The notes under the pieces were generated by a model. It was not told the origin of the DNA. It worked only from the letters and a program-made list of their open reading frames with translations, and did no database searches. The translations under genes and the position numbers were made by a program. Positions 7,812-15,044 of a stretch of 64,000 nucleotides of DNA are shown piece by piece (the first letter of the stretch is position 1; each line of letters opens with the position of its first letter). Source of the DNA: UBA2279 sp034399355 (GTDB taxonomy: Bacteria; Actinomycetota; Coriobacteriia; Anaerosomatales; Anaerosomataceae); NCBI GenBank assembly GCA_034399355.1, contig JAXMMT010000032.1, positions 17,221-81,220 on the forward strand. Direction: 5' to 3'.

Positions 7812-9386
7812 GTGACAGGAATCAAGGTACTCATCGTTCACGACGAGGCAGCGTACTTCGAGAAGGTTAGCGCCGCAATCAAGGACGCGCTGCCAGACGC
7901 GGAGTTCTACAATGCCATCTCCGGACCGCGGGGGCTTGGCATCGCAAAGCAGCACAGCCCCGACGTCATCATCGCGTACGGCGACCTCGTGGGTATGGAT
8001 GGTTTTGCGTTCACACAGGAGCTGAAGGCGAACCCCGATCTCTCTGGTATCCCCGTGATGATCGTGTCGGCAGAGCCGAACGACGCGAGTGCTTTGAAGG
8101 CGCGCCAGGTAGGCGCAGCTGCCCACATGCCGACGACGGCTGACAGTGCTGTGCTCGTAGAGAAAGTGCTGTCCATCGTCAACGTGGAGGCTTCAGTCGT
8201 GCAGGCGGCCGTCACCGAATCGCCTATTCCGGCCGATGGCGGTGCCTCCAAGCCACCGATGTCGGCGCAGGCTCCTGCCCCGGCGGCTTCTCCCGCTGCA
8301 GCAGCGAAGCGCAACGAAAACGTACACATCGATGAGCTGCTGCGGCTGATGATCGAGCGTGGCGGATCGGACCTGCATGTCGCCGTCGGGAGCCCCCCGG
8401 GCATCCGTCAGCGGGGTGATCTGCTTCCAATCGAGAACATGCCGGTGCTTACGCCTCGCGACGCGCAGGAGATGATCCTAAGCCTGCTTTCCGAGGAGCA
8501 ACGCCGACGCTTCGAGACCGAACTCGAGCTGGACTTCGCGTACAGCATCCCGGGGTTGTCCCGCTTCCGTGCCAACGTGTTTCAACAGCGCAATTCGATG
8601 GGCGCGGTCTTCCGGGTCATCCCGATCAAGATTCCGACACTCGAGGATCTGCAACTTCCCAAGGTCTGCCGTCTCCTGGCCGAGCGGCCGCGCGGTCTCG
8701 TGCTCGTCACTGGTCCTACTGGATCAGGCAAGTCGACCACGCTTGCGGCGATGATCGACCACATCAACACGACGAGACCGCTGCACATCATCACACTCGA
8801 AGATCCAATCGAGTTCATGCACAAGAACAAGATGTCCTACGTCAACCAGCGGGAGATCGGCGAGGACACGCATTCGTTCACGTCAGCGCTGAAGCGCGTT
8901 CTGCGTCAGGACCCCGACGTCATCCTCGTCGGTGAGATGCGTGACCTTGAGACGATCGCAGCAGCGATCACGGCTGCCGAGACGGGCCACCTGGTTCTCG
9001 CGACGCTGCACACCACCGGTGGTCCGGCTACCATCGACCGCATCGTCGACGTCTTCCCGCCACACCAGCAGCAGCAGGTGCGCATGCAGCTCTCCGGCAC
9101 GCTCGAAGGTGTTTTGTCTCAGGTCCTGCTGCGCTCGACCGACGGCAAGACACGCGTGATGGCGATGGAGATCATGCTCGGCATCCCCGCGATCTGCAAC
9201 CTCATCCGCGAGGGCAAAACACATCAGATGCCGACGATCATCCAAGGCGGCGCCTCGATGGGTATGCAGACACTGGACCAGGATCTGAAAGCCCTGCTGC
9301 AGGCGGGGAAGGTCACCTTTGAGGAGGCCATCAGTAAGGCCCAGGATCCGCGTGAACTTGCGCAGATGGTCGGGCGCAAACTCTAA
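7812..9386 (+). CDS. pilT: PilT-type retraction ATPase with N-terminal pseudo-receiver domain
   Basis: A 524-aa fusion. GTG 7812 follows GAGGAGGT by eleven bases and opens directly into the first domain. Residues 3-120 form a CheY-like receiver fold (VLIVHDE, GMDGF, IPVMIVSAE), but the phospho-acceptor Asp is Tyr56 and the conserved Lys near residue 109 is absent, so it cannot be phosphorylated normally. An Ala/Pro linker (about 130-165) leads to a full PilT ATPase. It has Walker A GPTGSGKST (301-309), Walker B ILVGEMRD, the His box TGHLVLATLHTT and the PilT signature AICNLIREGK, where the usual Arg is Cys. PilT drives type IV pilus retraction. No other pilus gene is in the window. Confidence 0.9.
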   Translation: MTGIKVLIVHDEAAYFEKVSAAIKDALPDAEFYNAISGPRGLGIAKQHSPDVIIAYGDLVGMDGFAFTQELKANPDLSGIPVMIVSAEPNDASALKARQVGAAAHMPTTADSAVLVEKVLSIVNVEASVVQAAVTESPIPADGGASKPPMSAQAPAPAASPAAAAKRNENVHIDELLRLMIERGGSDLHVAVGSPPGIRQRGDLLPIENMPVLTPRDAQEMILSLLSEEQRRRFETELELDFAYSIPGLSRFRANVFQQRNSMGAVFRVIPIKIPTLEDLQLPKVCRLLAERPRGLVLVTGPTGSGKSTTLAAMIDHINTTRPLHIITLEDPIEFMHKNKMSYVNQREIGEDTHSFTSALKRVLRQDPDVILVGEMRDLETIAAAITAAETGHLVLATLHTTGGPATIDRIVDVFPPHQQQQVRMQLSGTLEGVLSQVLLRSTDGKTRVMAMEIMLGIPAICNLIREGKTHQMPTIIQGGASMGMQTLDQDLKALLQAGKVTFEEAISKAQDPRELAQMVGRKL

Positions 9387-9414
9387 GACGACCGCGACAT
9401 CCGAAAGGGGCGGG

Positions 9415-9834
9415 ATGGACACGGTAAGGGTCAAGTGGAGCGGTGGGCGCCGTTTCGTTGGCCGAGACGAGGCTGTTCATGATGTCGTCATGGATGCTGC
9501 GGTGGCGCACAAGGGCGACGGCAGCGGGGCTCGGCCACTGGAACTCGTTCTGTATGCGTTGGGCGGCTGCACAGGGATCGACGTCATCTCGATACTGGAG
9601 AAGCAGCGCCAGGAGGTGCGTGATTTCGAGCTGCTGATCACTGCCGAGCAGCGCGAGGAGCAGCCTCGCTACTACGAGCGCATCAACATTGAGTACGTGC
9701 TCACGGGAGTGGACCTGAAGCCGTCTGCCGTGGAGCGTGCGATCATGCTTTCCGAGGACAAGTACTGCTCGGTCAAGGGCATGTTCGGCCAAGGCGTCTC
9801 CGTGATGACCAGCTATCGAATCATCGATGTCTGA
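9415..9834 (+). CDS. OsmC/Ohr-family peroxiredoxin-like protein
   Basis: A 139-aa protein starting at ATG 9415, five bases after a GGGGCGGG site. It follows the OsmC fold: an N-terminal beta part (VRVKWSGGRRFVG), then LVLYALGGCTGID with the first catalytic-type cysteine, and EDKYCSVKGMF with the second. Ohr and OsmC use this pair to reduce organic hydroperoxides with a thiol partner. The cysteine spacing fits the general OsmC branch rather than classical Ohr. It overlaps the next gene by 8 bp, and bacillithiol-type genes lie downstream, so a link to thiol redox defence is plausible but inferred. Confidence 0.85.
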   Translation: MDTVRVKWSGGRRFVGRDEAVHDVVMDAAVAHKGDGSGARPLELVLYALGGCTGIDVISILEKQRQEVRDFELLITAEQREEQPRYYERINIEYVLTGVDLKPSAVERAIMLSEDKYCSVKGMFGQGVSVMTSYRIIDV

Positions 9835-10555
9835 GTCTGCAGCGCCCTGTACGGAGGGCGCCGACGCCGTACTCATACCGGTCTACAATGAGGCCGCTAC
9901 GGTCAACGACGTGCTCGACGCGGTGCTGTGCGAGTTCAGTGGGACCGTGATCGTCGTTGACGACGGGTCGACCGACGGTACCGGGGACGCACTCAAGGCT
10001 CGCGACGACATCGTGCTTCTGGAGCACGGCCACAACGAGGGCTACGGTCGGGCGCTGGCTGACGGCTTCGCGCTTGCACGCGTGCGCGGCGTACGCCGTC
10101 TCGTCACGATGGACTGCGATGGGCAGCACGAGCCGGCCCGTATGCTTGCCCTTCTGAAGGTGCTCGATGAGACCGGTGTGGACATCGTGAGCGGCAGTAG
10201 GTATCTGCCTGGAAGTCCTGTAGCGGGAATCGCGCCGTCGCAACGGCGCGAAGTGAACGAACGCGTGACGGCCGTGGTAAATGCGGTTACTGGCTGGGGT
10301 ATCACCGATGCGTTCTGCGGGTTCAAAGCGTACTGCATGAGCTCGCTTTCGAAGTTGCAGCTCAAGGAACCGGGTTATGCGATGCCGATGGAGCTGTGGG
10401 CACGTGCATACCGAGCCGACTGGCGTGTGATCGAGGTGCCAGTGGAGCGCATATACTTTGACAACGACCGGACGTTCGGTGAAGACCTGGATAATCCAGA
10501 GAAACGTTTCGGCTACTACATGCGTATCTGGCGCGACGCGCTTCACGGGGAGTGA
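9827..10555 (+). CDS. Family 2 glycosyltransferase, DPM1-like
   Basis: A 242-aa GT-A fold enzyme without a membrane tail. It starts at ATG 9827, overlapping the OsmC gene by 8 bp. Nucleotide-sugar residues appear in VLIPVYNEAATV (about 15-26) and VVDDGSTDGT (about 43-52). The metal-binding pair sits in MDCDGQHEP. ITDAFCGFKAY resembles the acceptor region of dolichol- or polyprenyl-phosphate mannosyltransferases. The substrate is not predictable. It precedes the deacetylase by only two bases, in the place where bacillithiol loci often have BshA; but BshA is a GT4-type enzyme, so this is not a BshA. Confidence 0.85.
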   Translation: MSESAAPCTEGADAVLIPVYNEAATVNDVLDAVLCEFSGTVIVVDDGSTDGTGDALKARDDIVLLEHGHNEGYGRALADGFALARVRGVRRLVTMDCDGQHEPARMLALLKVLDETGVDIVSGSRYLPGSPVAGIAPSQRREVNERVTAVVNAVTGWGITDAFCGFKAYCMSSLSKLQLKEPGYAMPMELWARAYRADWRVIEVPVERIYFDNDRTFGEDLDNPEKRFGYYMRIWRDALHGE

Positions 10556-10557
10556 AT

Positions 10558-11238
10558 ATGGCTGACATCGTCTGCATCGGTGCACACCCGGACGACGTGG
10601 AGATAGGCATGGGCGGCACCGTCGCCGGGATGACCGCGCAAGGGTTGGACGTGACGATCGTCGACCTCACGGACGGCGAGCCCACGCCGCACGGTACTCA
10701 TGAGCTCCGGATAGCCGAGGCAGCCAGAGCCGCAGGTCTTCTCGGCGCGACCAGAAGGACTCTTACCCAGCCCAACCGCTACCTGTTCGACACCGTCGAG
10801 GCAAGAACCGAGCTTGCCGAGGTGCTGAGGGAACTCAGGCCGCGGGTGCTGTTCGTGCCGTATCCAGAGGATGCGCATCCGGATCACATCGCTGCAGCAT
10901 CCATCGCCCGTGCGGCGCGCTTCTACGCAAAGTTCACGAAGAGCGACATGATGGGTGAACCGCACTACCCGGCGCGCGTCTACCACTACATGGCCGTGCA
11001 TATGCGTCTCGTGCGCGAGCCCTCGTTCGTGGTCGACATCTCGCAGACCATGGAGACGAAACTCAGAGCGCTGGAGTGCTATGAGTCGCAGTTCCAGGCA
11101 AACGAGCACAATCGTGGCATCGTTCCGATGCTGGAGGTCGCCGCCCGTATGTGGGGCACCCAGATCGGCGTCTCTGCGGGCGAACCGTTCTTTGCGCCTG
11201 AACCCGTTGGCATCCGTTCAGTTGCTGACCTGGTGTGA
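10558..11238 (+). CDS. bshB1: PIG-L deacetylase, BshB1-like
   Basis: Zinc-dependent N-acetylglucosamine-malate deacetylase of bacillithiol synthesis, assigned from family and neighbour. ATG 10558 is preceded by GGGGAG five bases upstream; a GTG at 10552 is possible. The 226-aa product opens with IVCIGAHPDDVEIGMGG, whose AHPDD carries zinc ligands and the catalytic Asp. The third zinc ligand is in PEDAHPDHIAA. Length and C-terminus (FFAPEPVGIRSV) fit BshB1 better than MshB. It overlaps the BshC-like gene by GTGA. BshA is not in this window. Related LmbE-like deacetylases with other substrates are the main alternative. Confidence 0.8.
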   Translation: MADIVCIGAHPDDVEIGMGGTVAGMTAQGLDVTIVDLTDGEPTPHGTHELRIAEAARAAGLLGATRRTLTQPNRYLFDTVEARTELAEVLRELRPRVLFVPYPEDAHPDHIAAASIARAARFYAKFTKSDMMGEPHYPARVYHYMAVHMRLVREPSFVVDISQTMETKLRALECYESQFQANEHNRGIVPMLEVAARMWGTQIGVSAGEPFFAPEPVGIRSVADLV

Positions 11239-12815
11239 CGCGTATGGTGCGCGCCCGGTATGCGATGCCAGCGGGTCACGGTGAGGTTCTGACGGAGCCT
11301 CCCTACGAGCTGTGGGCCGAGCGTGCGGAGACGAACGCATCAGCTGTCCTTGGCTGGAGGTTCACCGTCGGCGACATGCCAGCTCTCGCGCTACGGCGGT
11401 TGGCGCGGCGGGAGAGCATGGCCGAGGCGGGGGCCTATTCGCGGCGGATGGGGATAGAGGGGGCCGCGGCATCGATCGAACCGGGACTTCTCGTCGTCAC
11501 CGGGCATCAACCCGAGCTCTATCATCCCGGAGTATGGGTCAAGAACTTCTTGCTTCAACGCTTCGCTGACGAAACGGGGGCTGCGGCCCTCGATCTCGTC
11601 GTCGATACCGACTCGTTCGAGCGCGTTGAGCTTCGGACCCCCTGCATGCGCCCGGCAATCGGTCGTTGCACAACCGTCCTTGCGACTGCAGGTGAGGGGG
11701 GATGTTTCGCGTGTTCGCCTGTTCCGTCACGAGCTGAAGCGGAGACATTCTGCGAATCGGGCAGCGAGGCGCTGTCCACGCTTCCCGCGCCTGCGCTAGA
11801 GAGGCACTTTCGTAGCTTCTGCGACGCACTCTACGAAGCGCTTGAGCACGCGGACGACCTCGGCCAGGCACTCACCGGGGCGCGGCGGCGATTCGAGTCG
11901 TCCACGCGCACCGACTATCTCGAACTCGGGGTCTCCCGCCAGGCGCACACCTCGGCGTTCAGACGTTTCGCCGCCTCGCTCGTTTTGGACGCGGAGCGGT
12001 TTGGCGAGGTGTTCAACGCGGAGTTGCACGCGTATCAGATACGGACCGGCGCCCGCTCCAAAGTCCAACCGTTTCCCGATCTCGACATGGACGAGCGCGC
12101 CGTCGAGCTGCCGTTCTGGGTCCTATTTGGTGGACGACGACATTCCGCCCGCGTGACCAAAGGCGTTCAACGGATGTTGCTCGCGGACGGCGAAGCTGTC
12201 TGCACGCTGCCGCCCGACACCGATGGTGTGATGTCGGCCCTCGATGCAGCGGGCGCACTGCTCGTGCCTCGTGCCGTGACGCTGACGTTGTTCAACCGCA
12301 TGTTCGTCGCCGATCTGTTCATCCACGGCGTGGGCGGCGGTCGCTACGATCGGGTGACGGACGCGGTGGTGCGTTCCTACTTCGGTGTTGAGCCGCCGGC
12401 GTTCACGGTCGCTTCGATGACGCTGCATCTGCCCCTGGGGGCGCATGTCGTCACCGATGAGGAGATTGCGGCTTTGGAGCAGCGTCTCCAGCGTCTCAAG
12501 CACAACCCGGATCAACTGTTGGACGAGGTCGAGTTCGACGATGCCAAGGAACGTCTCGAGGCGGAGCGTCTGGTCGCCGAGAAGGGCGCACTCGTGATCG
12601 ATATCGCCGAGAAGGGCGTTGATAAAAAAGCGACCGGTGGGAGAATCCGTGCGGTCAATGCTCGACTGTTCGAGATGATGGCGCCCGTGGTGGTCGACAC
12701 TCAGCAGCGTCTTGAGGCTGCGAAGGAGCAGCGCGAAACGGCGGCGATCCTCTCGGACAGAACATATCCGTACTGCCTGTGGAACCCCCTGGAAGTGATG
12801 GACAAGGTACGCTGA
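11235..12815 (+). CDS. BshC-like putative cysteine-adding enzyme
   Basis: A 526-aa protein starting at a GTG that overlaps the bshB1 stop. LLVVTGHQPELYHPG (about residues 85-99) corresponds to the BshC motif TGQQPG, and VPRAVTLTLFN with FIHGVGGGRYDRVTD match the later Rossmann-like part. A Glu/Arg-rich coiled-coil stretch follows (about 400-470), as in BshC. BshC is thought to ligate cysteine to glucosamine-malate, the last step of bacillithiol synthesis. Position after BshB1 supports that role. It differs from Firmicute BshC in the N-terminal motif, so it belongs to a divergent branch and its exact thiol product is uncertain. Confidence 0.7.
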   Translation: MTRMVRARYAMPAGHGEVLTEPPYELWAERAETNASAVLGWRFTVGDMPALALRRLARRESMAEAGAYSRRMGIEGAAASIEPGLLVVTGHQPELYHPGVWVKNFLLQRFADETGAAALDLVVDTDSFERVELRTPCMRPAIGRCTTVLATAGEGGCFACSPVPSRAEAETFCESGSEALSTLPAPALERHFRSFCDALYEALEHADDLGQALTGARRRFESSTRTDYLELGVSRQAHTSAFRRFAASLVLDAERFGEVFNAELHAYQIRTGARSKVQPFPDLDMDERAVELPFWVLFGGRRHSARVTKGVQRMLLADGEAVCTLPPDTDGVMSALDAAGALLVPRAVTLTLFNRMFVADLFIHGVGGGRYDRVTDAVVRSYFGVEPPAFTVASMTLHLPLGAHVVTDEEIAALEQRLQRLKHNPDQLLDEVEFDDAKERLEAERLVAEKGALVIDIAEKGVDKKATGGRIRAVNARLFEMMAPVVVDTQQRLEAAKEQRETAAILSDRTYPYCLWNPLEVMDKVR

Positions 12816-12892
12816 CGCTGCTGTTGCGCGCGATGATATCATTAGTGAACCCTTACGGGGGAATCGCCAGTACGTCGAAAGGATTACATAAA

Positions 12893-13069
12893 ATGGGTAA
12901 GCCCGTCGTCGATTCCGATTTGTGCACCGCGTGTGGCATCTGCGTCGATGAGTGTCCGACCAGCGCTCTCGATTTGGAGGACATCGCTGTTCTGGCCCGT
13001 CCTGATGACTGCACCGAGTGCGGCACCTGTGCCGATGTCTGCCCGAACGAGGCAATCGAGCTCAAGTAG
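12893..13069 (+). CDS. 2[4Fe-4S] ferredoxin
   Basis: A 58-aa bacterial ferredoxin starting at ATG 12893 with AAAGGA nine bases upstream. The two cluster motifs are CTACGICVDEC (followed by P) and CTECGTCADVC (followed by P), each CxxCxxCxxxCP. The fold is the compact clostridial type with acidic surface residues. It is a likely low-potential electron carrier for the Rnf complex or other oxidoreductases of the cell; the partner is inferred. The gene stands alone, followed by a strong hairpin terminator. Confidence 0.93.
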   Translation: MGKPVVDSDLCTACGICVDECPTSALDLEDIAVLARPDDCTECGTCADVCPNEAIELK

Positions 13070-13090
13070 CCCTACGAGCAAGGACGAAGA

Positions 13091-13122
13091 CGAGGCCGGC
13101 CCTACGGGCTGGCCTCGTTGCT
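13091..13122 (+). terminator. Intrinsic terminator after ferredoxin gene
   Basis: Twelve-base arms CGAGGCCGGCCC and GGGCTGGCCTCG (one G-U pair) around TAC, followed by TTGCTTGT. It separates the ferredoxin gene from the convergent plsY gene and may act on both. Confidence 0.75.
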
Positions 13123-13124
13123 TG

Positions 13125-13856
13125 TCAGCCGCAGGGTCCCTGGCGGTCGTTGATGTAGAACTTGGGCTCCTTACCACGAAGAAGGCCCATGAAGCGTCTG
13201 TGGTGCGCAGAGTAGACGAGCAGACCCATTGCCGCCGCGAACAGCCAGTCAGGCGAGCGCAGCACCAGAGCGGTGACAGGAAGTGTCAGTGAGGCGACGA
13301 CCTGACCGGCCATCATGTAGCGAGTGATCGCGATGACGGTCAAACCGATGACGACCACCGCCACGAAGTAGCGCCAGTCGTACGCGAGTAGTGCGCCGGC
13401 GCCGGTGGCGAGTCCCTTGCCCGTGCGCACGAAGCGTTTCTTGGCGACTCCGAGCCACAGGGAGTAGTTGTGGCCGAGCACGGCGCCTGCGACGGCCGCC
13501 ATTGGTACGTAGTAGACGGCATCTCGCCACCACTCGACGCTGACGGAAGACAGCACGGCGCCCCAGGGACGGATGAGTAGGGTCGCGGCTCCTGTCACCA
13601 CGAGTTTCGCGGCGACTACCGGGCCAAGTCCTTTGATGAAGTCGGCGGCCATCGCGAACACGAACAAGCCCCACGAGCCGGTCGCGCGTCGGACATTCAT
13701 GGCGCCGACATTGCCCGAGCCGTGCGCCGTGATGTCCTCGCCGGTCACGCGCTTCACGATGAAATAGGCGTTCGGGAACGACCCTACGAGATACGCGATG
13801 AGAAGCACGGAAAGCGCGGTGATGACGCTCCCGTTCGCTGTCGATCCGTCGATCAT
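13125..13856 (-). CDS. plsY: Acyl-phosphate glycerol-3-phosphate acyltransferase PlsY
   Basis: Integral membrane enzyme that acylates glycerol-3-phosphate with acyl-phosphate, the first step of phospholipid synthesis. The ATG at 13856 overlaps the TGA of the lipid-kinase gene; the 243-aa product has about five to six hydrophobic segments. Family motifs are GSGNVGAMNVRRATGSWG (motif 1), ADFIKG, GHNYSLWLG with nearby KKRFVRTGKGLATG (motif 2). Slightly longer than average PlsY (about 200 aa), with extra sequence in the second loop. It forms a two-gene lipid operon with the lipid kinase upstream. Confidence 0.87.
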   Translation of the reverse strand: MIDGSTANGSVITALSVLLIAYLVGSFPNAYFIVKRVTGEDITAHGSGNVGAMNVRRATGSWGLFVFAMAADFIKGLGPVVAAKLVVTGAATLLIRPWGAVLSSVSVEWWRDAVYYVPMAAVAGAVLGHNYSLWLGVAKKRFVRTGKGLATGAGALLAYDWRYFVAVVVIGLTVIAITRYMMAGQVVASLTLPVTALVLRSPDWLFAAAMGLLVYSAHHRRFMGLLRGKEPKFYINDRQGPCG

Positions 13857-14758
13857 TCTGGCCTCGGCACTATCACTTCGATGCCACCAGGGATGATCGA
13901 CACATCGTAGTGGTCGTTGAGTAGCACCTCTCCGTCCACTTGTCCGGCGACCAGGGTGTCGGACCAGAGTTCGACGCGCGCATAACGCTCCATGTGAACC
14001 ATCGACATCCATTCATGCTTGCCCGCGACGACGAAGGGTAGGCGCCAGAGCGCCGATGGCAAGGAGATCTTGTCGATGACACACATGTCCAGCAGGCCGT
14101 CGTCATCGACCGCTTTCGGAGTGATGAAGAAGCCGCCACCGTATGTGGGGCCGTTGGTCATGGCGACGATGAGGACGTCACGCTCCGTCACGGGGCCGTC
14201 GTCCAGCTTCATTCGGATGGGGTGCGAGTAGAACTGGCGGAGTAGCACGAACATGAGCGCCCGGAAGTACAAGGGGAAGCCCGACCAGCCGGTCGTCACC
14301 TTGAGCTCCACCGCTTTTGCCGTCACGCGTGCGTCGAGTCCGATTGCGAGTGAGTTGGCGAAGTAAATGCCGTTGCACAGCCCGACATCGACGCGCTTAC
14401 GCTCGCCGGAAAGCACTTGTCGGACTGCTGTCGCAAGGTCTTTAGAGATACCCAGCGTCCGGCGCCAGTCGTTGCCCGAGCCCGTTGGAAAGAGTGACAT
14501 CGCCGGGCGGTCGGCCTCAGGGCGCGCCATGAGGCCATTGAGGATCTCATGAGCCGTGCCGTCACCGCCGACAGCGATGATCGCGTCGAATCCCGTCGCA
14601 TCTCTTGCGAGTTCAGCGGCGTGGCCCGGTCTCTCGGTGAGCACTGTTTCATGCGGGACCGTGGTCTCCAGGAGTTTCTCGATCACGGGAATGAGCGGCG
14701 CGGTCTCACCGTGACGCGCAGTAGGATTGATGATGACAAGCGTTTTGCCGAATGCCAT
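13853..14758 (-). CDS. Diacylglycerol/lipid kinase family protein (YegS/DgkB type)
   Basis: A 301-aa soluble lipid kinase starting at ATG 14758 behind GGAGGCCCC. The ATP site is in VGGDGTAHEILNGL (about residues 60-73) and LFPTGSGNDWRRTLGI. The C-terminal beta-sandwich holds GPTYGGGF and DDDGLLDMCV. It phosphorylates diacylglycerol, a sphingosine-like base or undecaprenol-type lipid; sequence cannot choose among these. Coupling to plsY (ATGA overlap) suggests recycling of diacylglycerol to phosphatidate. Confidence 0.87.
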   Translation of the reverse strand: MAFGKTLVIINPTARHGETAPLIPVIEKLLETTVPHETVLTERPGHAAELARDATGFDAIIAVGGDGTAHEILNGLMARPEADRPAMSLFPTGSGNDWRRTLGISKDLATAVRQVLSGERKRVDVGLCNGIYFANSLAIGLDARVTAKAVELKVTTGWSGFPLYFRALMFVLLRQFYSHPIRMKLDDGPVTERDVLIVAMTNGPTYGGGFFITPKAVDDDGLLDMCVIDKISLPSALWRLPFVVAGKHEWMSMVHMERYARVELWSDTLVAGQVDGEVLLNDHYDVSIIPGGIEVIVPRPE

Positions 14759-14903
14759 GGGGCCTCCTCGATCCTGTTGGACCGGCCAGGGTGAAAGCTC
14801 CACTGCCCGTGGTGACGCATCGTGACTCCCAGAATAGCCGTCGGCGTTCGGGTTGGAAACAGGTCTGCGCTATGCTACTGTTCTCGGGCGACGAGCGCCG
14901 CAT

Positions 14904-14979
14904 GCCCTCGTAGCTCAGCGGATAGAGCGTCTGCCTCCGGAGCAGAAGGCCACAGGTTCGAGTCCTGTCGAGGGCGCCA
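14904..14979 (+). tRNA. tRNA-Arg (CCG)
   Basis: A 76-nt cloverleaf with encoded CCA. The acceptor stem is GCCCTCG/CGAGGGC, the D arm contains AGCTCAGCGGATAGAGC, the anticodon loop is CTCCGGA with anticodon CCG, and the T arm has GGTTCGAGTCC. A hairpin terminator follows 13 bases later. Confidence 0.95.
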
Positions 14980-14991
14980 TTCCGGATACGG

Positions 14992-15026
14992 CGAAGGCCC
15001 GATCACCACGATCGGGCCTTCGTTTC
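14992..15026 (+). terminator. Intrinsic terminator of tRNA-Arg
   Basis: Perfect 12-bp stem CGAAGGCCCGAT/ATCGGGCCTTCG around CACCACG, followed by TTTCGTG on the plus strand. It also lies just past the stop of the convergent EF-G-like gene. Confidence 0.8.
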
Positions 15027-15044
15027 GTGCAGGAGACACAGAGC

